Positions 26,592-34,669 of a DNA stretch of 42,531 nucleotides are shown one piece after another. The DNA comes from an uncultured Bacteroidales bacterium. GTDB lineage: Bacteria; Bacteroidota; Bacteroidia; Bacteroidales; Paludibacteraceae. The translations under genes were made by a program, and so were the position numbers. How positions within the stretch are numbered: position 1 is the first letter of the stretch; each line of letters begins with the position of its first letter. Below the pieces are notes generated by a model that had not been told where the DNA came from, searched no databases, and worked only from the letters and a program-made list of their open reading frames with translations. The DNA lies in the NCBI GenBank assembly GCA_937872735.1, contig CALMUD010000261.1:1-42531 (forward strand), read 5' to 3'.

Positions 26592-28208
26592 TCACTTGGT
26601 ATAGTCTTTCACCTCATACAGATTATTGCGGTCATCACGCTTGGGATAGTCAATGGTATAGTGCAGTCCTCGGCTTTCCTTGCGGTCCATGGCCTGCCGT
26701 GTAATCAGGTAGCCCACATTTATCATGTTGCGGAGTTCACAGATGCTGCGGCTTGCCTTTACCCGCTTAAACAGCTGTTCCGTCTCCTCATAAAGCAGGT
26801 CCAGACGGTCCCAGGCACGTTTCAGTCGGAGGTCGCTGCGCACAATGCCCACATAGTTGCTCATTATCTGGCCCACTTCCTTCACATCCTGGGCTATCAG
26901 CACTTTTTCCTCATTGGTGAGAGTTCCCTCATCATTCCACTCTGGCACATTATCGTTGAAGGCATATTCATCAACCACCGACAGACTGTGTTTGGCTGCT
27001 GCATCAGCATATACCACGGCCTCTATCAGTGAGTTGCTGGCCAGGCGGTTGCCACCATGCAGACCCGTGCACGAGCACTCACCCACCGCATATAGGCGTC
27101 TGATGCTGGAGCAGGCATTCACATCCACTTTGATGCCTCCGCACATATAGTGGGCACATGGCGCCACTGGTATATATTCCTTGGTAATATCAATGCCTAT
27201 ACTCAGGCACTTGGCATATATATTCGGAAATCCATGCTTTATTTCTTCCGGGTCCTTATGCGTCACATCCAGACACACATGGTCAAGACCATGAATTTTC
27301 ATTTCCTTGTCAATGGCCCGTGCTACAATGTCACGCGGAGCCAGACTCAGACGCTTGTCATATTTCTCCATGAAAGTCTCGCCCGTAGGCAGACGGAGTA
27401 TTCCGCCAAATCCACGCATGGCCTCCGTTATCAGATAGGCAGGATGCGTCTCGCCTGGGTGATAAAGCGCTGTCGGATGGAATTGCACAAATTCCATATC
27501 TTTCACAGTACCCTTGGCCCTATACACCATCGCGATGCCGTCGCCGGTAGCTACATTCGGATTGGTGGTGGTGGCATATACCGAACCCGTACCACCGGTG
27601 GCCATCAGTGTCACCTTCGACAGATAGGTATCTATCCTGCCCGTAAGGCAATCTAGTATGTAGGCACCATAGCACTCAATATCGGGAGTACGGCGGGTCA
27701 CCTCTACTCCCAGATGGTGCTGTGTGATGATTTCTACCGCAAAATGATTTTCAAGAATGGTGATATCAGGATTGCTGCGGACGGCCGCCATCAGACCTCT
27801 CTGAATCTCGGCTCCTGTATCGTCGGCATGGTGCAGAATTCGGAATTCGGAGTGGCCACCCTCACGGTGCAAATCAAACTCTCCGTTCTCTTTCTTGTCA
27901 AAATTGACACCCCAATTTACCAATTCCCTGATTTGTTCGGGTGCATTGCACACCACTTGCTTCACAGCCGCCAAATCGCTGATGTAGTCACCAGCCACTA
28001 TTGTATCCTGAATATGTTTGTCAAAATTATCGACCGCCAAATTGGTCACCGATGATATTCCGCCCTGCGCCTTCGCCGTATTGGCCTCATCAAGGGTAGA
28101 CTTGCAAATAATGGCTATTTTGCCTTTGTGGGCCCGGGCCACCTTCAGGGCATAACTCATTCCGGCCACACCAGAACCTATTATCAGGAAATCGAATTTT
28201 TTTATCAT
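26592..28208 (-). CDS. nadB: L-aspartate oxidase
   Basis: The 538-residue FAD enzyme oxidises L-aspartate to iminoaspartate, the first step of NAD synthesis. FAD motif FLIIGSGVAGMSYAL is at the N-terminus. Active-site regions HREGGHSEFRILHHADDTG, QFHPTALYHPG, APRDIVARAI, and CAHYMCGGIKVD are followed by the second FAD region LYAVGECSCTGLHGGNRLAS. Length matches the family. The partner nadA is not adjacent. It has a perfect promoter 40 bases upstream and a strong terminator, so it is a single-gene unit divergent from the kinase-RapZ operon. Confidence 0.97.
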   Translation of the reverse strand: MIKKFDFLIIGSGVAGMSYALKVARAHKGKIAIICKSTLDEANTAKAQGGISSVTNLAVDNFDKHIQDTIVAGDYISDLAAVKQVVCNAPEQIRELVNWGVNFDKKENGEFDLHREGGHSEFRILHHADDTGAEIQRGLMAAVRSNPDITILENHFAVEIITQHHLGVEVTRRTPDIECYGAYILDCLTGRIDTYLSKVTLMATGGTGSVYATTTNPNVATGDGIAMVYRAKGTVKDMEFVQFHPTALYHPGETHPAYLITEAMRGFGGILRLPTGETFMEKYDKRLSLAPRDIVARAIDKEMKIHGLDHVCLDVTHKDPEEIKHGFPNIYAKCLSIGIDITKEYIPVAPCAHYMCGGIKVDVNACSSIRRLYAVGECSCTGLHGGNRLASNSLIEAVVYADAAAKHSLSVVDEYAFNDNVPEWNDEGTLTNEEKVLIAQDVKEVGQIMSNYVGIVRSDLRLKRAWDRLDLLYEETEQLFKRVKASRSICELRNMINVGYLITRQAMDRKESRGLHYTIDYPKRDDRNNLYEVKDYTK

Positions 28209-28247
28209 TATCTCTGTGCTTGTTTCTTACGTGTCTTTTTAGGCAAA

Positions 28248-28279
28248 CAAAGTTAATAATGTTTCGGTTTTATATCAAA
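28248..28279 (-). promoter_or_regulatory. Promoter of nadB
   Basis: On the minus strand TTTG (28279-28276), 20 bases, TAACTTTG (28255-28248) give a perfect Bacteroidetes promoter 39 bases before the ATG. The remainder of the 219-base divergent space holds a weaker TAAATTCG (28393-28400), possibly the -7 box of the kinase operon. Confidence 0.8.
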
Positions 28280-28427
28280 CGGGAAGGAAAAAAACGAACA
28301 TGGGAAAGAAAAAAAGATGAATCAGGACTCCCTCTATGCCTGATAAGTACCGTCTGAAACATCATCGATTAGGATAAGACAAGATAAATTAGTAAATTCG
28401 GGGTCTGAAATCAAGCATTTTGACGGA

Positions 28428-29888
28428 ATGGAACATACTGAGATTCTGGAAAAACTTTGCCAGGAAAAAGAAGGAAACCGAAACGGAAAATGGAACGCCA
28501 CCCTACTGAAGGGCGAAGGCTCCAATCGCAAATATTACCGCATGACAGCGGTAGACAATGGAAACTCCTATATAGGTGTGGAAGGTGAAAACGAGCAAGA
28601 GGATATTGCATTCGTCAGCATCAGCAGGCACCTGCACAGCATGGGGCTGCCCGTTCCCGAAGTATATGGCACATCGGACGATTGTCTCTGCTACCTTCAG
28701 CAAGACCTGGGTGACACCAGTCTGTTTTCCTTCATGAAAAACGGGATTGAGACAGGAACTTTCAGCGAGACAGAAAAAAACATGCTGAACAAGGTGATGA
28801 AGTTGCTGCCCTCCATCCAGTTTAAAGGTGACAAGGATATGGATTACAGCATCTGCTACCCCATTCCCGAGTTTGACCAACGCAGCATATTGTGGGACCT
28901 CAACTACTTCAAATACTGTTTTCTGAAATCGGTAAAGATTGACTTCTCCGAACCGAAGCTGGAGAATGATTTTGAGCAAATGGCCAACAACCTGCTGGGG
29001 GTAAGCCAGAACGCCTGGGGATTTATGTACCGCGATTTTCAGTCACGCAACATCATGATAAACAATGGTGAGCCCTATGCCATCGATTTTCAGGGCGGCC
29101 GCCGCGGTCCTTGCCTCTACGATGTGGCCTCTTTTGTGTGGCAGGCCAAAGCCAATTATCCACAATCGCTTAAAGAGGGATTGGTGGACACCTATTATGA
29201 TGCCCTGCAACAATATGTCAAGATGGACCGAAAGACATTTGACAACACTTTGGGACTGTTTGTACTGTTCCGTACCATTCAGGTACTGGGAGCCTATGGC
29301 TATCGTGGACTGTTTGAACGGAAACCCCACTTCGTGGCAAGCATTCCATTCGCCATCAACAATCTGAAAGGACTGCTCGGCAAAGGGCTGTGCCACCCTT
29401 ACCCATACATGGAGAGTCTGCTGGGACGGCTGTGCTCCCTGCCCGAATTGCAACCCCTCGCCACCTCAAAATACGATACAGGAAAACTGACAGTGAAAGT
29501 CTTCAGTTTCTCCTACAAAAAAGGAATACCGGCTGACGATTCCGGTAACGGAGGCGGATATGTGTTCGACTGCCGCGGGGTTCACAACCCTGGCAAATAT
29601 GAACAATACAAACAACTGACTGGACGCGACCAGCCCGTAAAGGATTTTCTGGAGAAAGATGGCGAAATACTGACATTCCTGAATCATGTGTACGCTCTGG
29701 CCGATGCCCATGTGCAACGCTATATTGAGCGGGGATTCAGCAGCCTGATGTTCAGTTTTGGCTGCACTGGCGGACAGCACCGCTCCGTGTATTCCGCTCA
29801 ACATGTGGCCGAACACATTGCAAAAAAATTCGGTGTAAAAGTGCTGCTATGCCATCAGGCACAAGGCATCAACGAAGAATTCAACTAA
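28428..29888 (+). CDS. Aminoglycoside-phosphotransferase-fold sugar kinase fused to RapZ C-terminal domain
   Basis: The 486-residue protein has two parts. Residues about 20-330 have the APH/choline-kinase fold: substrate loop GEGSNRKYYRM, catalytic loop YRDFQSRNIMI with D203, and metal-binding IDFQGG with D220. This part resembles AmgK-type anomeric amino-sugar kinases. Residues about 354-486 resemble the C-terminal domain of RapZ: VFDCRGVHNPGKYEQYKQL, DQPVKDFLE, and the phosphate-binding FGCTGGQHRSVYSAQHVAEHI. In E. coli that domain binds glucosamine-6-phosphate and controls GlmS supply. I infer a cytoplasmic link between amino-sugar phosphorylation and cell-wall precursor sensing; no substrate is proven. 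It heads an operon with DUF4286 and ruvC. Confidence 0.85.
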   Translation: MEHTEILEKLCQEKEGNRNGKWNATLLKGEGSNRKYYRMTAVDNGNSYIGVEGENEQEDIAFVSISRHLHSMGLPVPEVYGTSDDCLCYLQQDLGDTSLFSFMKNGIETGTFSETEKNMLNKVMKLLPSIQFKGDKDMDYSICYPIPEFDQRSILWDLNYFKYCFLKSVKIDFSEPKLENDFEQMANNLLGVSQNAWGFMYRDFQSRNIMINNGEPYAIDFQGGRRGPCLYDVASFVWQAKANYPQSLKEGLVDTYYDALQQYVKMDRKTFDNTLGLFVLFRTIQVLGAYGYRGLFERKPHFVASIPFAINNLKGLLGKGLCHPYPYMESLLGRLCSLPELQPLATSKYDTGKLTVKVFSFSYKKGIPADDSGNGGGYVFDCRGVHNPGKYEQYKQLTGRDQPVKDFLEKDGEILTFLNHVYALADAHVQRYIERGFSSLMFSFGCTGGQHRSVYSAQHVAEHIAKKFGVKVLLCHQAQGINEEFN

Positions 29889-29911
29889 AAAAACTGACAC
29901 CTAAATATATT

Positions 29912-30214
29912 ATGTATATACTGAACACAACCTACGCTGTTGACGAAAGCGTGAAAAAGGAATGGCTGCAATGGGTCACCGAGGTGCTGTTGCCGGCAAC
30001 TCTGGCCACCGGACTGCTGCACAGCCCCAAAATATATCGGGTGATTGTGGAGCAGGGACAGGGACCCACCTACTCGGTGCAGTTTGTTGCCAACTCTGCC
30101 GACGACATACGCAACTGGCGGCACCAATTCCGCGCCGAACAAGATTCGCAAATCAGAAAAATGTTTGGCGAAAAAGTATTGGGATTCTCAACTGTACTGA
30201 AAGAGATTGTATGA
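29912..30214 (+). CDS. DUF4286 family protein
   Basis: A 100-residue soluble protein begins at the ATG at 29912 (MYILNTTYAVDESVKKEWL), 23 bases after the kinase-RapZ stop. The pattern of a strand, the VKKEWLQWV helix, then YRVIVEQGQGPTYSVQF and a final amphipathic region matches the small Bacteroidetes DUF4286 family, probably a ferredoxin-like alpha/beta fold. No function is known. Its TGA overlaps the ruvC ATG (ATGA at 30211-30214), which points to translational coupling with ruvC. Confidence 0.75.
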   Translation: MYILNTTYAVDESVKKEWLQWVTEVLLPATLATGLLHSPKIYRVIVEQGQGPTYSVQFVANSADDIRNWRHQFRAEQDSQIRKMFGEKVLGFSTVLKEIV

Positions 30215-30804
30215 CCATGCCAAAAACGACAGAATCTCTGCCCGACCGAATCATTCTGGGCATCGACCCAGGCACCAACTATATGGGGTATGGTGTGGTG
30301 CTGATACACCAGACCTTGCCGAAATTGCTGGGCATGGGGGTGCTCGATATCAAAAAGGACACCGACACCTACGACAAGCTGAAACAGATTTTTGACCGCA
30401 CCACCCAGGTGATAAAACAGTTCCATCCCACCGAATTTGCCATCGAGGCACAATTCTTCGGCAAGAACGTGCAGTCAATGCTGAAACTCGGTCGCGCCCA
30501 AGGAGTTTCTATTGCTGCCGCGCTGGAACAGGGACTGCCCATCACCGAATATGCTCCGCTGAAAATAAAGCAGGCCATCACTGGCAATGGAATGGCCGCC
30601 AAAGAGCAAGTGGCCGCCATGGTGAAACAATATCTGCACCTGAAAGAGGACGAGATGCCGGAACACCTTGATACTACCGATGCTATCGGTGTGGCGCTCT
30701 GCCACTATTTTCAGACTTCCCACAAAATAAATGGTGAAAAAAAATTCAACAACTGGAACGACTTCATCAAACAAAACAAACAAAGAATCAAAACGGGCAG
30801 GTAA
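30211..30804 (+). CDS. ruvC: Holliday junction resolvase RuvC
   Basis: The 197-residue endonuclease cuts Holliday junctions together with RuvAB. The RNase H-like fold carries ILGIDPGTNYMGYGVV with catalytic D19, AIEAQFFGKNVQSMLKLGRA with the second acid, PLKIKQAITGNGMAAKEQV and DTTDAIGVALCH with the C-terminal acid. The length of about 160-197 residues fits; the extra C-terminus (KKFNNWNDFIKQNKQR) is basic. The start at 30211 is supported by the ATGA overlap with the preceding gene; a second ATG two codons later is possible. Confidence 0.96.
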   Translation: MTMPKTTESLPDRIILGIDPGTNYMGYGVVLIHQTLPKLLGMGVLDIKKDTDTYDKLKQIFDRTTQVIKQFHPTEFAIEAQFFGKNVQSMLKLGRAQGVSIAAALEQGLPITEYAPLKIKQAITGNGMAAKEQVAAMVKQYLHLKEDEMPEHLDTTDAIGVALCHYFQTSHKINGEKKFNNWNDFIKQNKQRIKTGR

Positions 30805-30831
30805 AACAGCAATTCCTATTCAATATTTTTA

Positions 30832-30839
30832 TACTTTTG
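30832..30839 (+). promoter_or_regulatory. -7 promoter element upstream of the Wzz-like gene
   Basis: TACTTTTG matches TAnnTTTG, 39 bases before the ATG at 30879, which suggests a separate transcript from ruvC. Confidence 0.45.
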
Positions 30840-30878
30840 CAGTGCCAACCCCGATAAACTTCAGAACGAATCCAAACA

Positions 30879-31859
30879 ATGAACGAAAACAACAAGCAGG
30901 AAATAGATTTGCTGGACCTGCTAAACAATATGAGCTGTGCCGTCAAAGGGGCAGTCATCTGGCTTGCTAAGACGCTGGGAAACACCCTGCGACTCACCTA
31001 TTCCTACAAATGGCTGTTCATTCTTTGCATGGCCTTTGGGCTGGGCTGGGCCATTTATGAGACAAGCGGCCCGCGCACCATGTACCGCGGCGACCTTACA
31101 CTAAGACTCAACTGCGGCAATCTGTCGCTCTACTCCGAACAAATAGAGCAACTCAACAAGTTCATCAAAAACAAAGATACCGAAGGTCTGGCCGAGGCGC
31201 TGAACATCAACACTCAACAAGCCACAAAAATCGGGTTCATCAAGACCTACTACTTCGTGGCCCCAAACAAGGACTCCTCTTCCAGCTTTGTTGACTATTA
31301 CCAGAAATATGACGCTGGTGACACGCTCAACACTCGCCAAAAAGACAAGATTGTAATTTCGATTGGACTGAGAGACCGCAGACTGTACCCCGCCATGCAA
31401 AAGGTGATAACCAGCTACTTCAACCAGAACCAGTATCTGCAATCACTCAACAATACACACCGCAAGAACTTAATGGAACAGGAGCAAGCTATCGAATTGG
31501 ATTTGAACCGTCTGGACAGCCTGCAACGCATTGAATTCTTCAACAAGAAAAACTCCGACTTGTATCTGACTGACCGCACCACCATCAGAAGCGGACAGCG
31601 CGACTTGTACTACAACGACAAACAGCAACTGATGCGCATGAAGAAACTGATGGAAACCGACCTATCGACTGGCGACGGAGTTGTCAGCATCATCAGTCCA
31701 TTCCACCCCACTGCCAAGGCTTATGTGGGCATTTGCAAAGCGCTGCCCTGCCGGCTGGCCGAGGTATACCTGATGTTTGTGCTGTTGGCCTTGCTGCTGA
31801 AATATCGCAAACAGATAATCAACTATCTGAAAGGAATAAAGATAGAACAACAGAATTAA
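30879..31859 (+). CDS. Wzz-like two-helix membrane protein
   Basis: A 326-residue protein has one membrane helix near each end (about 44-62, WLFILCMAFGLGWAIY, and about 293-308, EVYLMFVLLALLLKY). Between them lies a large periplasmic domain with a helical, Gln-rich stretch (about 190-225). This topology is that of Wzz/chain-length-determinant and related polysaccharide co-polymerase proteins, but I see no diagnostic Wzz motif and no tyrosine-kinase domain. The extra 40-residue cytosolic N-terminus is amphipathic. Nearby sugar-biosynthesis genes fit a surface-polysaccharide role, which is inference. Confidence 0.6.
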   Translation: MNENNKQEIDLLDLLNNMSCAVKGAVIWLAKTLGNTLRLTYSYKWLFILCMAFGLGWAIYETSGPRTMYRGDLTLRLNCGNLSLYSEQIEQLNKFIKNKDTEGLAEALNINTQQATKIGFIKTYYFVAPNKDSSSSFVDYYQKYDAGDTLNTRQKDKIVISIGLRDRRLYPAMQKVITSYFNQNQYLQSLNNTHRKNLMEQEQAIELDLNRLDSLQRIEFFNKKNSDLYLTDRTTIRSGQRDLYYNDKQQLMRMKKLMETDLSTGDGVVSIISPFHPTAKAYVGICKALPCRLAEVYLMFVLLALLLKYRKQIINYLKGIKIEQQN

Positions 31860-31928
31860 TGACGCTATAAAATTATTAAAATAGCTAAAAAAAGCCGTTT
31901 CCGCTTTATTTTAATGCCACGGAATTTA

Positions 31929-31936
31929 TATATTTG
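31929..31936 (+). promoter_or_regulatory. -7 promoter element of ferredoxin
   Basis: TATATTTG is a perfect TAnnTTTG match, 34 bases before the ferredoxin ATG at 31971. Confidence 0.6.
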
Positions 31937-31970
31937 CACTAACATAACTAATCAAAATAAAATAAACATT

Positions 31971-32141
31971 ATGGCTTACGTAATTGGTGATAATTGTGTT
32001 GCTTGCGGTACTTGCGCAGGCGAGTGTCCAGTAGGTGCAATCTCTGAGGGCGATATCTATAAAATCAACCCTGACGAGTGCACTGAGTGCGGTACTTGCG
32101 CTAGTGTTTGCCCTTCTGAGGCTATCACTTTGGCTAAGTAA
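31971..32141 (+). CDS. 2[4Fe-4S] ferredoxin
   Basis: The 56-residue protein (MAYVIGDNCVACGTCAGECP at the start) has two CxxCxxCxxxCP clusters: C9, C12, C15, C19 and C37, C40, C43, C47. Each binds one 4Fe-4S centre. It is a clostridial-type low-potential electron carrier, expected with pyruvate:ferredoxin oxidoreductase or similar enzymes in an anaerobe. The open frame extends 57 bases upstream, but that part overlaps the promoter, so the ATG at 31971 is the start. It is a single-gene unit with a strong terminator. Confidence 0.95.
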   Translation: MAYVIGDNCVACGTCAGECPVGAISEGDIYKINPDECTECGTCASVCPSEAITLAK

Positions 32142-32160
32142 ACACAAAGTCAACAAGCAA

Positions 32161-32191
32161 AAAGACCCCGCTCCTTCCGAGCGGGGTCTTT
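32161..32191 (+). terminator. Intrinsic terminator after ferredoxin
   Basis: A 13-bp GC-rich stem (32161-32173 with 32179-32191) with loop CTTCC is followed by ATTTTTT. It lies 19 bases after the stop. Confidence 0.9.
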
Positions 32192-32230
32192 ATTTTTTAC
32201 CGCATATTTTCACTCAATCGTTTCTTTATA

Positions 32231-32255
32231 AATGTAAAATCACTATTTTTACATT
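32231..32255 (+). repeat. Inverted repeat just before the acetyltransferase start
   Basis: AATGTAAAA (32231-32239) and TTTTACATT (32247-32255) form a perfect 9-bp inverted repeat with a 7-base centre. It ends three bases before the ATG and overlaps a weak -7-like TATTTTTA. It could be an operator or a leader hairpin; nothing shows which. Confidence 0.4.
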
Positions 32256-32258
32256 AAC

Positions 32259-32846
32259 ATGACTGACAAGACTTCCACATATTATGCTCATCCCAGTTCC
32301 TTTATCGACGAGGGGTGTCTGATAGGCCACGGTACCACCATCTGGCACTTTTGCCATATCATGGGCGGATGCCATATTGGCGAGGATTGCAACATCGGGC
32401 AGAATGTGGTCATATCTCCACAGGTAACGATTGGCAACAGAGTTAAGATTCAGAACAACGTATCAGTATATACGGGCGTGACCTGCGCCGATGATGTATT
32501 CATCGGTCCTTCGGTGGTATTCACCAATGTGGTCAACCCCCGCAGTTTCGTCAGCCGCAAATCCGAATTTCGCGCCACCCCCATCGGCAAAGGTGCGAGC
32601 ATCGGCGCCAACGCCACTATTGTATGCGGGCACAGCATCGGTCCGTATGCTCTGATTGGAGCCGGTGCTGTGGTAACCAAGGATGTTCCCCCTTATGCCC
32701 TGATGGTGGGTAACCCCGCACACCAGTCCGGGTGGGTGAGCGAATACGGATGCAAACTGAGTTTTGACAACGATGGCAACGCCACTTGCCCCGAATCGGG
32801 ACAACAATACCACATTGAAGGTAAATCGGTGACACGCACCAGATAA
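32259..32846 (+). CDS. Left-handed beta-helix sugar N-acetyltransferase, WbpD-like
   Basis: The 195-residue protein is built of hexapeptide repeats (IGHGTT, IGEDCN, IGQNVV, IGNRVK, IGPSVV, IGKGAS, IGANAT, IGPYAL, IGAGAV), the left-handed beta-helix fold of acyl-CoA sugar acetyltransferases. Its pattern (WHFCHIMGGCHIGEDCNIGQ, FTNVVNPRS, then VVTKDVPPYALMVGNPAHQ) resembles WbpD/WlbB enzymes, which acetylate the 3-amino group of UDP-GlcNAc3N-uronate. The neighbouring oxidoreductase resembles WbpB of the same pathway. The C-terminal 35 residues form a small extra domain with one pair-like Cys. Substrate is inferred, not shown. Confidence 0.85.
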   Translation: MTDKTSTYYAHPSSFIDEGCLIGHGTTIWHFCHIMGGCHIGEDCNIGQNVVISPQVTIGNRVKIQNNVSVYTGVTCADDVFIGPSVVFTNVVNPRSFVSRKSEFRATPIGKGASIGANATIVCGHSIGPYALIGAGAVVTKDVPPYALMVGNPAHQSGWVSEYGCKLSFDNDGNATCPESGQQYHIEGKSVTRTR

Positions 32847-32917
32847 AAACAAACGGGTCTGTCTGTCCCACAGAAAAACTAACCTAACGGACAACTGACT
32901 CAACAATTTTTGTAGAA

Positions 32918-33943
32918 ATGATCAACTTTGCAGTTATCGGCCAAGGCCATATTGGCAAACGACACGCCGAAATGATAAGACGCAACCCCGAGACCAACCT
33001 CGTGGCTGTATGCGACATTCTGCCACAGGACCAGCTGGGACTGGCTGAGACAGACACACCATTCTTCAGCAGCATTGACGATTTGCTGAAATCGGGCCTG
33101 CCGATTGATGTGGTAAACATCTGCACCCCTAACGGCTATCATGCTCAGTATGCCATCAAGGCGCTGGAGGCGGGCCACCACGTGGTGCTGGAGAAACCCA
33201 TCGCTCTGACCAAGACTGATGCCGAACAGATTGTGTTCAAATCGCTGGAAATGTCCAAGCACGTGTTTTGCGTAATGCAGAACAGGTATTCTCCACCCTC
33301 AGTCTGGCTGAAGGAGGTGGTAAGCCGGCATTTGATGGGCAAGATTTACATGGTACAGCTCAACTGCTACTGGAACCGCGACGAACGCTACTACCAGAAG
33401 GGCAACTGGCACGGCACCGCCCAGCTGGACGGCGGCACGCTCTTTACCCAGTTCTCGCACTTCATCGACATCATGTACTGGCTGTTTGGCGACATCACCA
33501 ACATACGGGGCAACTTCCGTGACTTTTCGCACCAGCAGCTCACCGACTTTGAGGACAGCGGCTTCGTGTCATTCGACTTTGTGCAAGGGGGCATGGGCAG
33601 CATCAACTACTCCACCTCCGTATGGAACAAGAATCTGGAGAGCAGCATCACCATCATCGGCGAGAACGGTACTGTAAAGGTGGCTGGTCAGTATATGAAT
33701 GAGGTGACCTACTGCGACATCAAGGACTACACCATGCCAGAACTGGCCCCCTGCAACCCGCCTAACGATTACGGCCCTTACAAGGGCTCGGCTCAAAACC
33801 ACCACTATGTGATACAGAATGTGGTGGATACGCTGAAGCAGCACGGCAGCATCAGCACCAATGTGCTGGAAGGTCTGAAAGTAATCGACATCATCCAACG
33901 GATTTACGAAGCCCGCGACAAGGTGTGGAAGAAGGGAGAATGA
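32918..33943 (+). CDS. Gfo/Idh/MocA-family UDP-sugar 3-dehydrogenase, WbpB-like
   Basis: The 341-residue protein has an N-terminal Rossmann fold (FAVIGQGHIGKRHAEMI), the EKP motif (HHVVLEKPIALTK) that binds the cofactor and provides the catalytic Lys, and a C-terminal alpha/beta substrate domain with GGTLFTQFSHFIDIMYWLFG. The sequence VMQNRYSPPSVWLKEVV is typical of WbpB/WlbA, which oxidises C3 of UDP-GlcNAc-uronate. With the upstream acetyltransferase it covers two steps of UDP-2,3-diacetamido-sugar synthesis; the aminotransferase (WbpE) and 6-dehydrogenase (WbpA) are not adjacent. It follows the acetyltransferase by 71 bases. Confidence 0.85.
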   Translation: MINFAVIGQGHIGKRHAEMIRRNPETNLVAVCDILPQDQLGLAETDTPFFSSIDDLLKSGLPIDVVNICTPNGYHAQYAIKALEAGHHVVLEKPIALTKTDAEQIVFKSLEMSKHVFCVMQNRYSPPSVWLKEVVSRHLMGKIYMVQLNCYWNRDERYYQKGNWHGTAQLDGGTLFTQFSHFIDIMYWLFGDITNIRGNFRDFSHQQLTDFEDSGFVSFDFVQGGMGSINYSTSVWNKNLESSITIIGENGTVKVAGQYMNEVTYCDIKDYTMPELAPCNPPNDYGPYKGSAQNHHYVIQNVVDTLKQHGSISTNVLEGLKVIDIIQRIYEARDKVWKKGE

Positions 33944-33984
33944 AAAATACAAGCCACAAAAACGCATTCTTGTAAGTTTGTGAT

Positions 33985-34003
33985 TATATTTGCAAAAGGA
34001 GGG
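33985..34003 (+). promoter_or_regulatory. -7 box and unusual Shine-Dalgarno of the toxin-antitoxin operon
   Basis: TATATTTG (33985-33992) fits the Bacteroidetes -7 box. AGGAGGG (33997-34003) lies 8 bases before the ATG at 34012, the ideal spacing for a Shine-Dalgarno site. Such a strong site is unusual next to the other genes here. Confidence 0.5.
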
Positions 34004-34011
34004 ACTGATTT

Positions 34012-34272
34012 ATGGACACAAAATTGACAATAAAAATAGACGTTACCTTAAAAGAGGTAATAGCTCAAAAAGCCAAAGAAGCCAGTCAAAGCATCTCTGA
34101 CTACATCAGTTCGTTGATTACAACTGCTGTAAATGAAAAACAAGAAAATACGGGAACTGCTGACGACTTGAAAAAATGGAAAGGTATTATCCATTTGAAC
34201 AAAGACTGGAAAGAAGAGAAAGAGGATTACTTAATGAATGAAACCCCAGACGATGCAGAAAGTATTTCTTGA
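34012..34272 (+). CDS. Ribbon-helix-helix-type antitoxin
   Basis: An 86-residue protein begins MDTKLTIKIDVTLKEVIAQK and continues KEASQSISDYISSLITTAV, a strand followed by two helices, as in ribbon-helix-helix DNA-binding antitoxins (DUF6364-like). The C-terminal half (DDLKKWKGIIHLNKDWKEEK) is charged and probably wraps the toxin. It overlaps the PIN-domain gene downstream, the usual layout of a type II antitoxin-toxin operon in which the antitoxin also represses its own promoter. A strong Shine-Dalgarno precedes it. Family is confident; autoregulation is inferred from the family. Confidence 0.8.
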   Translation: MDTKLTIKIDVTLKEVIAQKAKEASQSISDYISSLITTAVNEKQENTGTADDLKKWKGIIHLNKDWKEEKEDYLMNETPDDAESIS

Positions 34273-34669
34273 CACGAATATCATTATTGACTTCATTGCC
34301 GACAGAGAACCATTTTCTTCAGATGCCGCTAATATATTTCAGCTGGCAATAGACAACAAAATCCAGCTATATGCAACGGACCTGTCCTTTGTAAATGTGG
34401 TTTACATTCTACGCAAGAAAATCGGAATGGAAAAAGCCTACCAATTTCTAATCTTGCTCCGAAGCATTGTCAACATAACCAGTATCGGAGAAAAAGCCAT
34501 TGATGCAGCTATCAAACTGCATGCCAAAGATTTTGAAGATGCCGTACAATATATGGCAGCCAAAAAGATGACTGCAGACATTCTGCTAACCCGAAACAAA
34601 AAGGATTTTCCCTACAACGATGTACCCGTAATGCTGCCTATTGAATTTCTGGACAGTCACCATCAATGA
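34253..34669 (+). CDS. PIN-domain ribonuclease toxin
   Basis: A 138-residue PIN-domain protein. The start at 34253 gives MQKVFLDTNIIIDFIADRE, the classic PIN N-terminus with metal-binding D7; an ATG five codons earlier (34238) is possible. Other conserved acids are in DFEDAVQYMAAKKM and LLTRNKKDFP, so the active site looks intact. VapC-type toxins of this fold cut tRNA or rRNA when their antitoxin is lost. It overlaps the antitoxin gene by 20 bases, and its TGA overlaps the ATG of the EamA gene (34666-34669), so translation of the transporter is coupled to it. Confidence 0.85.
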   Translation: MQKVFLDTNIIIDFIADREPFSSDAANIFQLAIDNKIQLYATDLSFVNVVYILRKKIGMEKAYQFLILLRSIVNITSIGEKAIDAAIKLHAKDFEDAVQYMAAKKMTADILLTRNKKDFPYNDVPVMLPIEFLDSHHQ

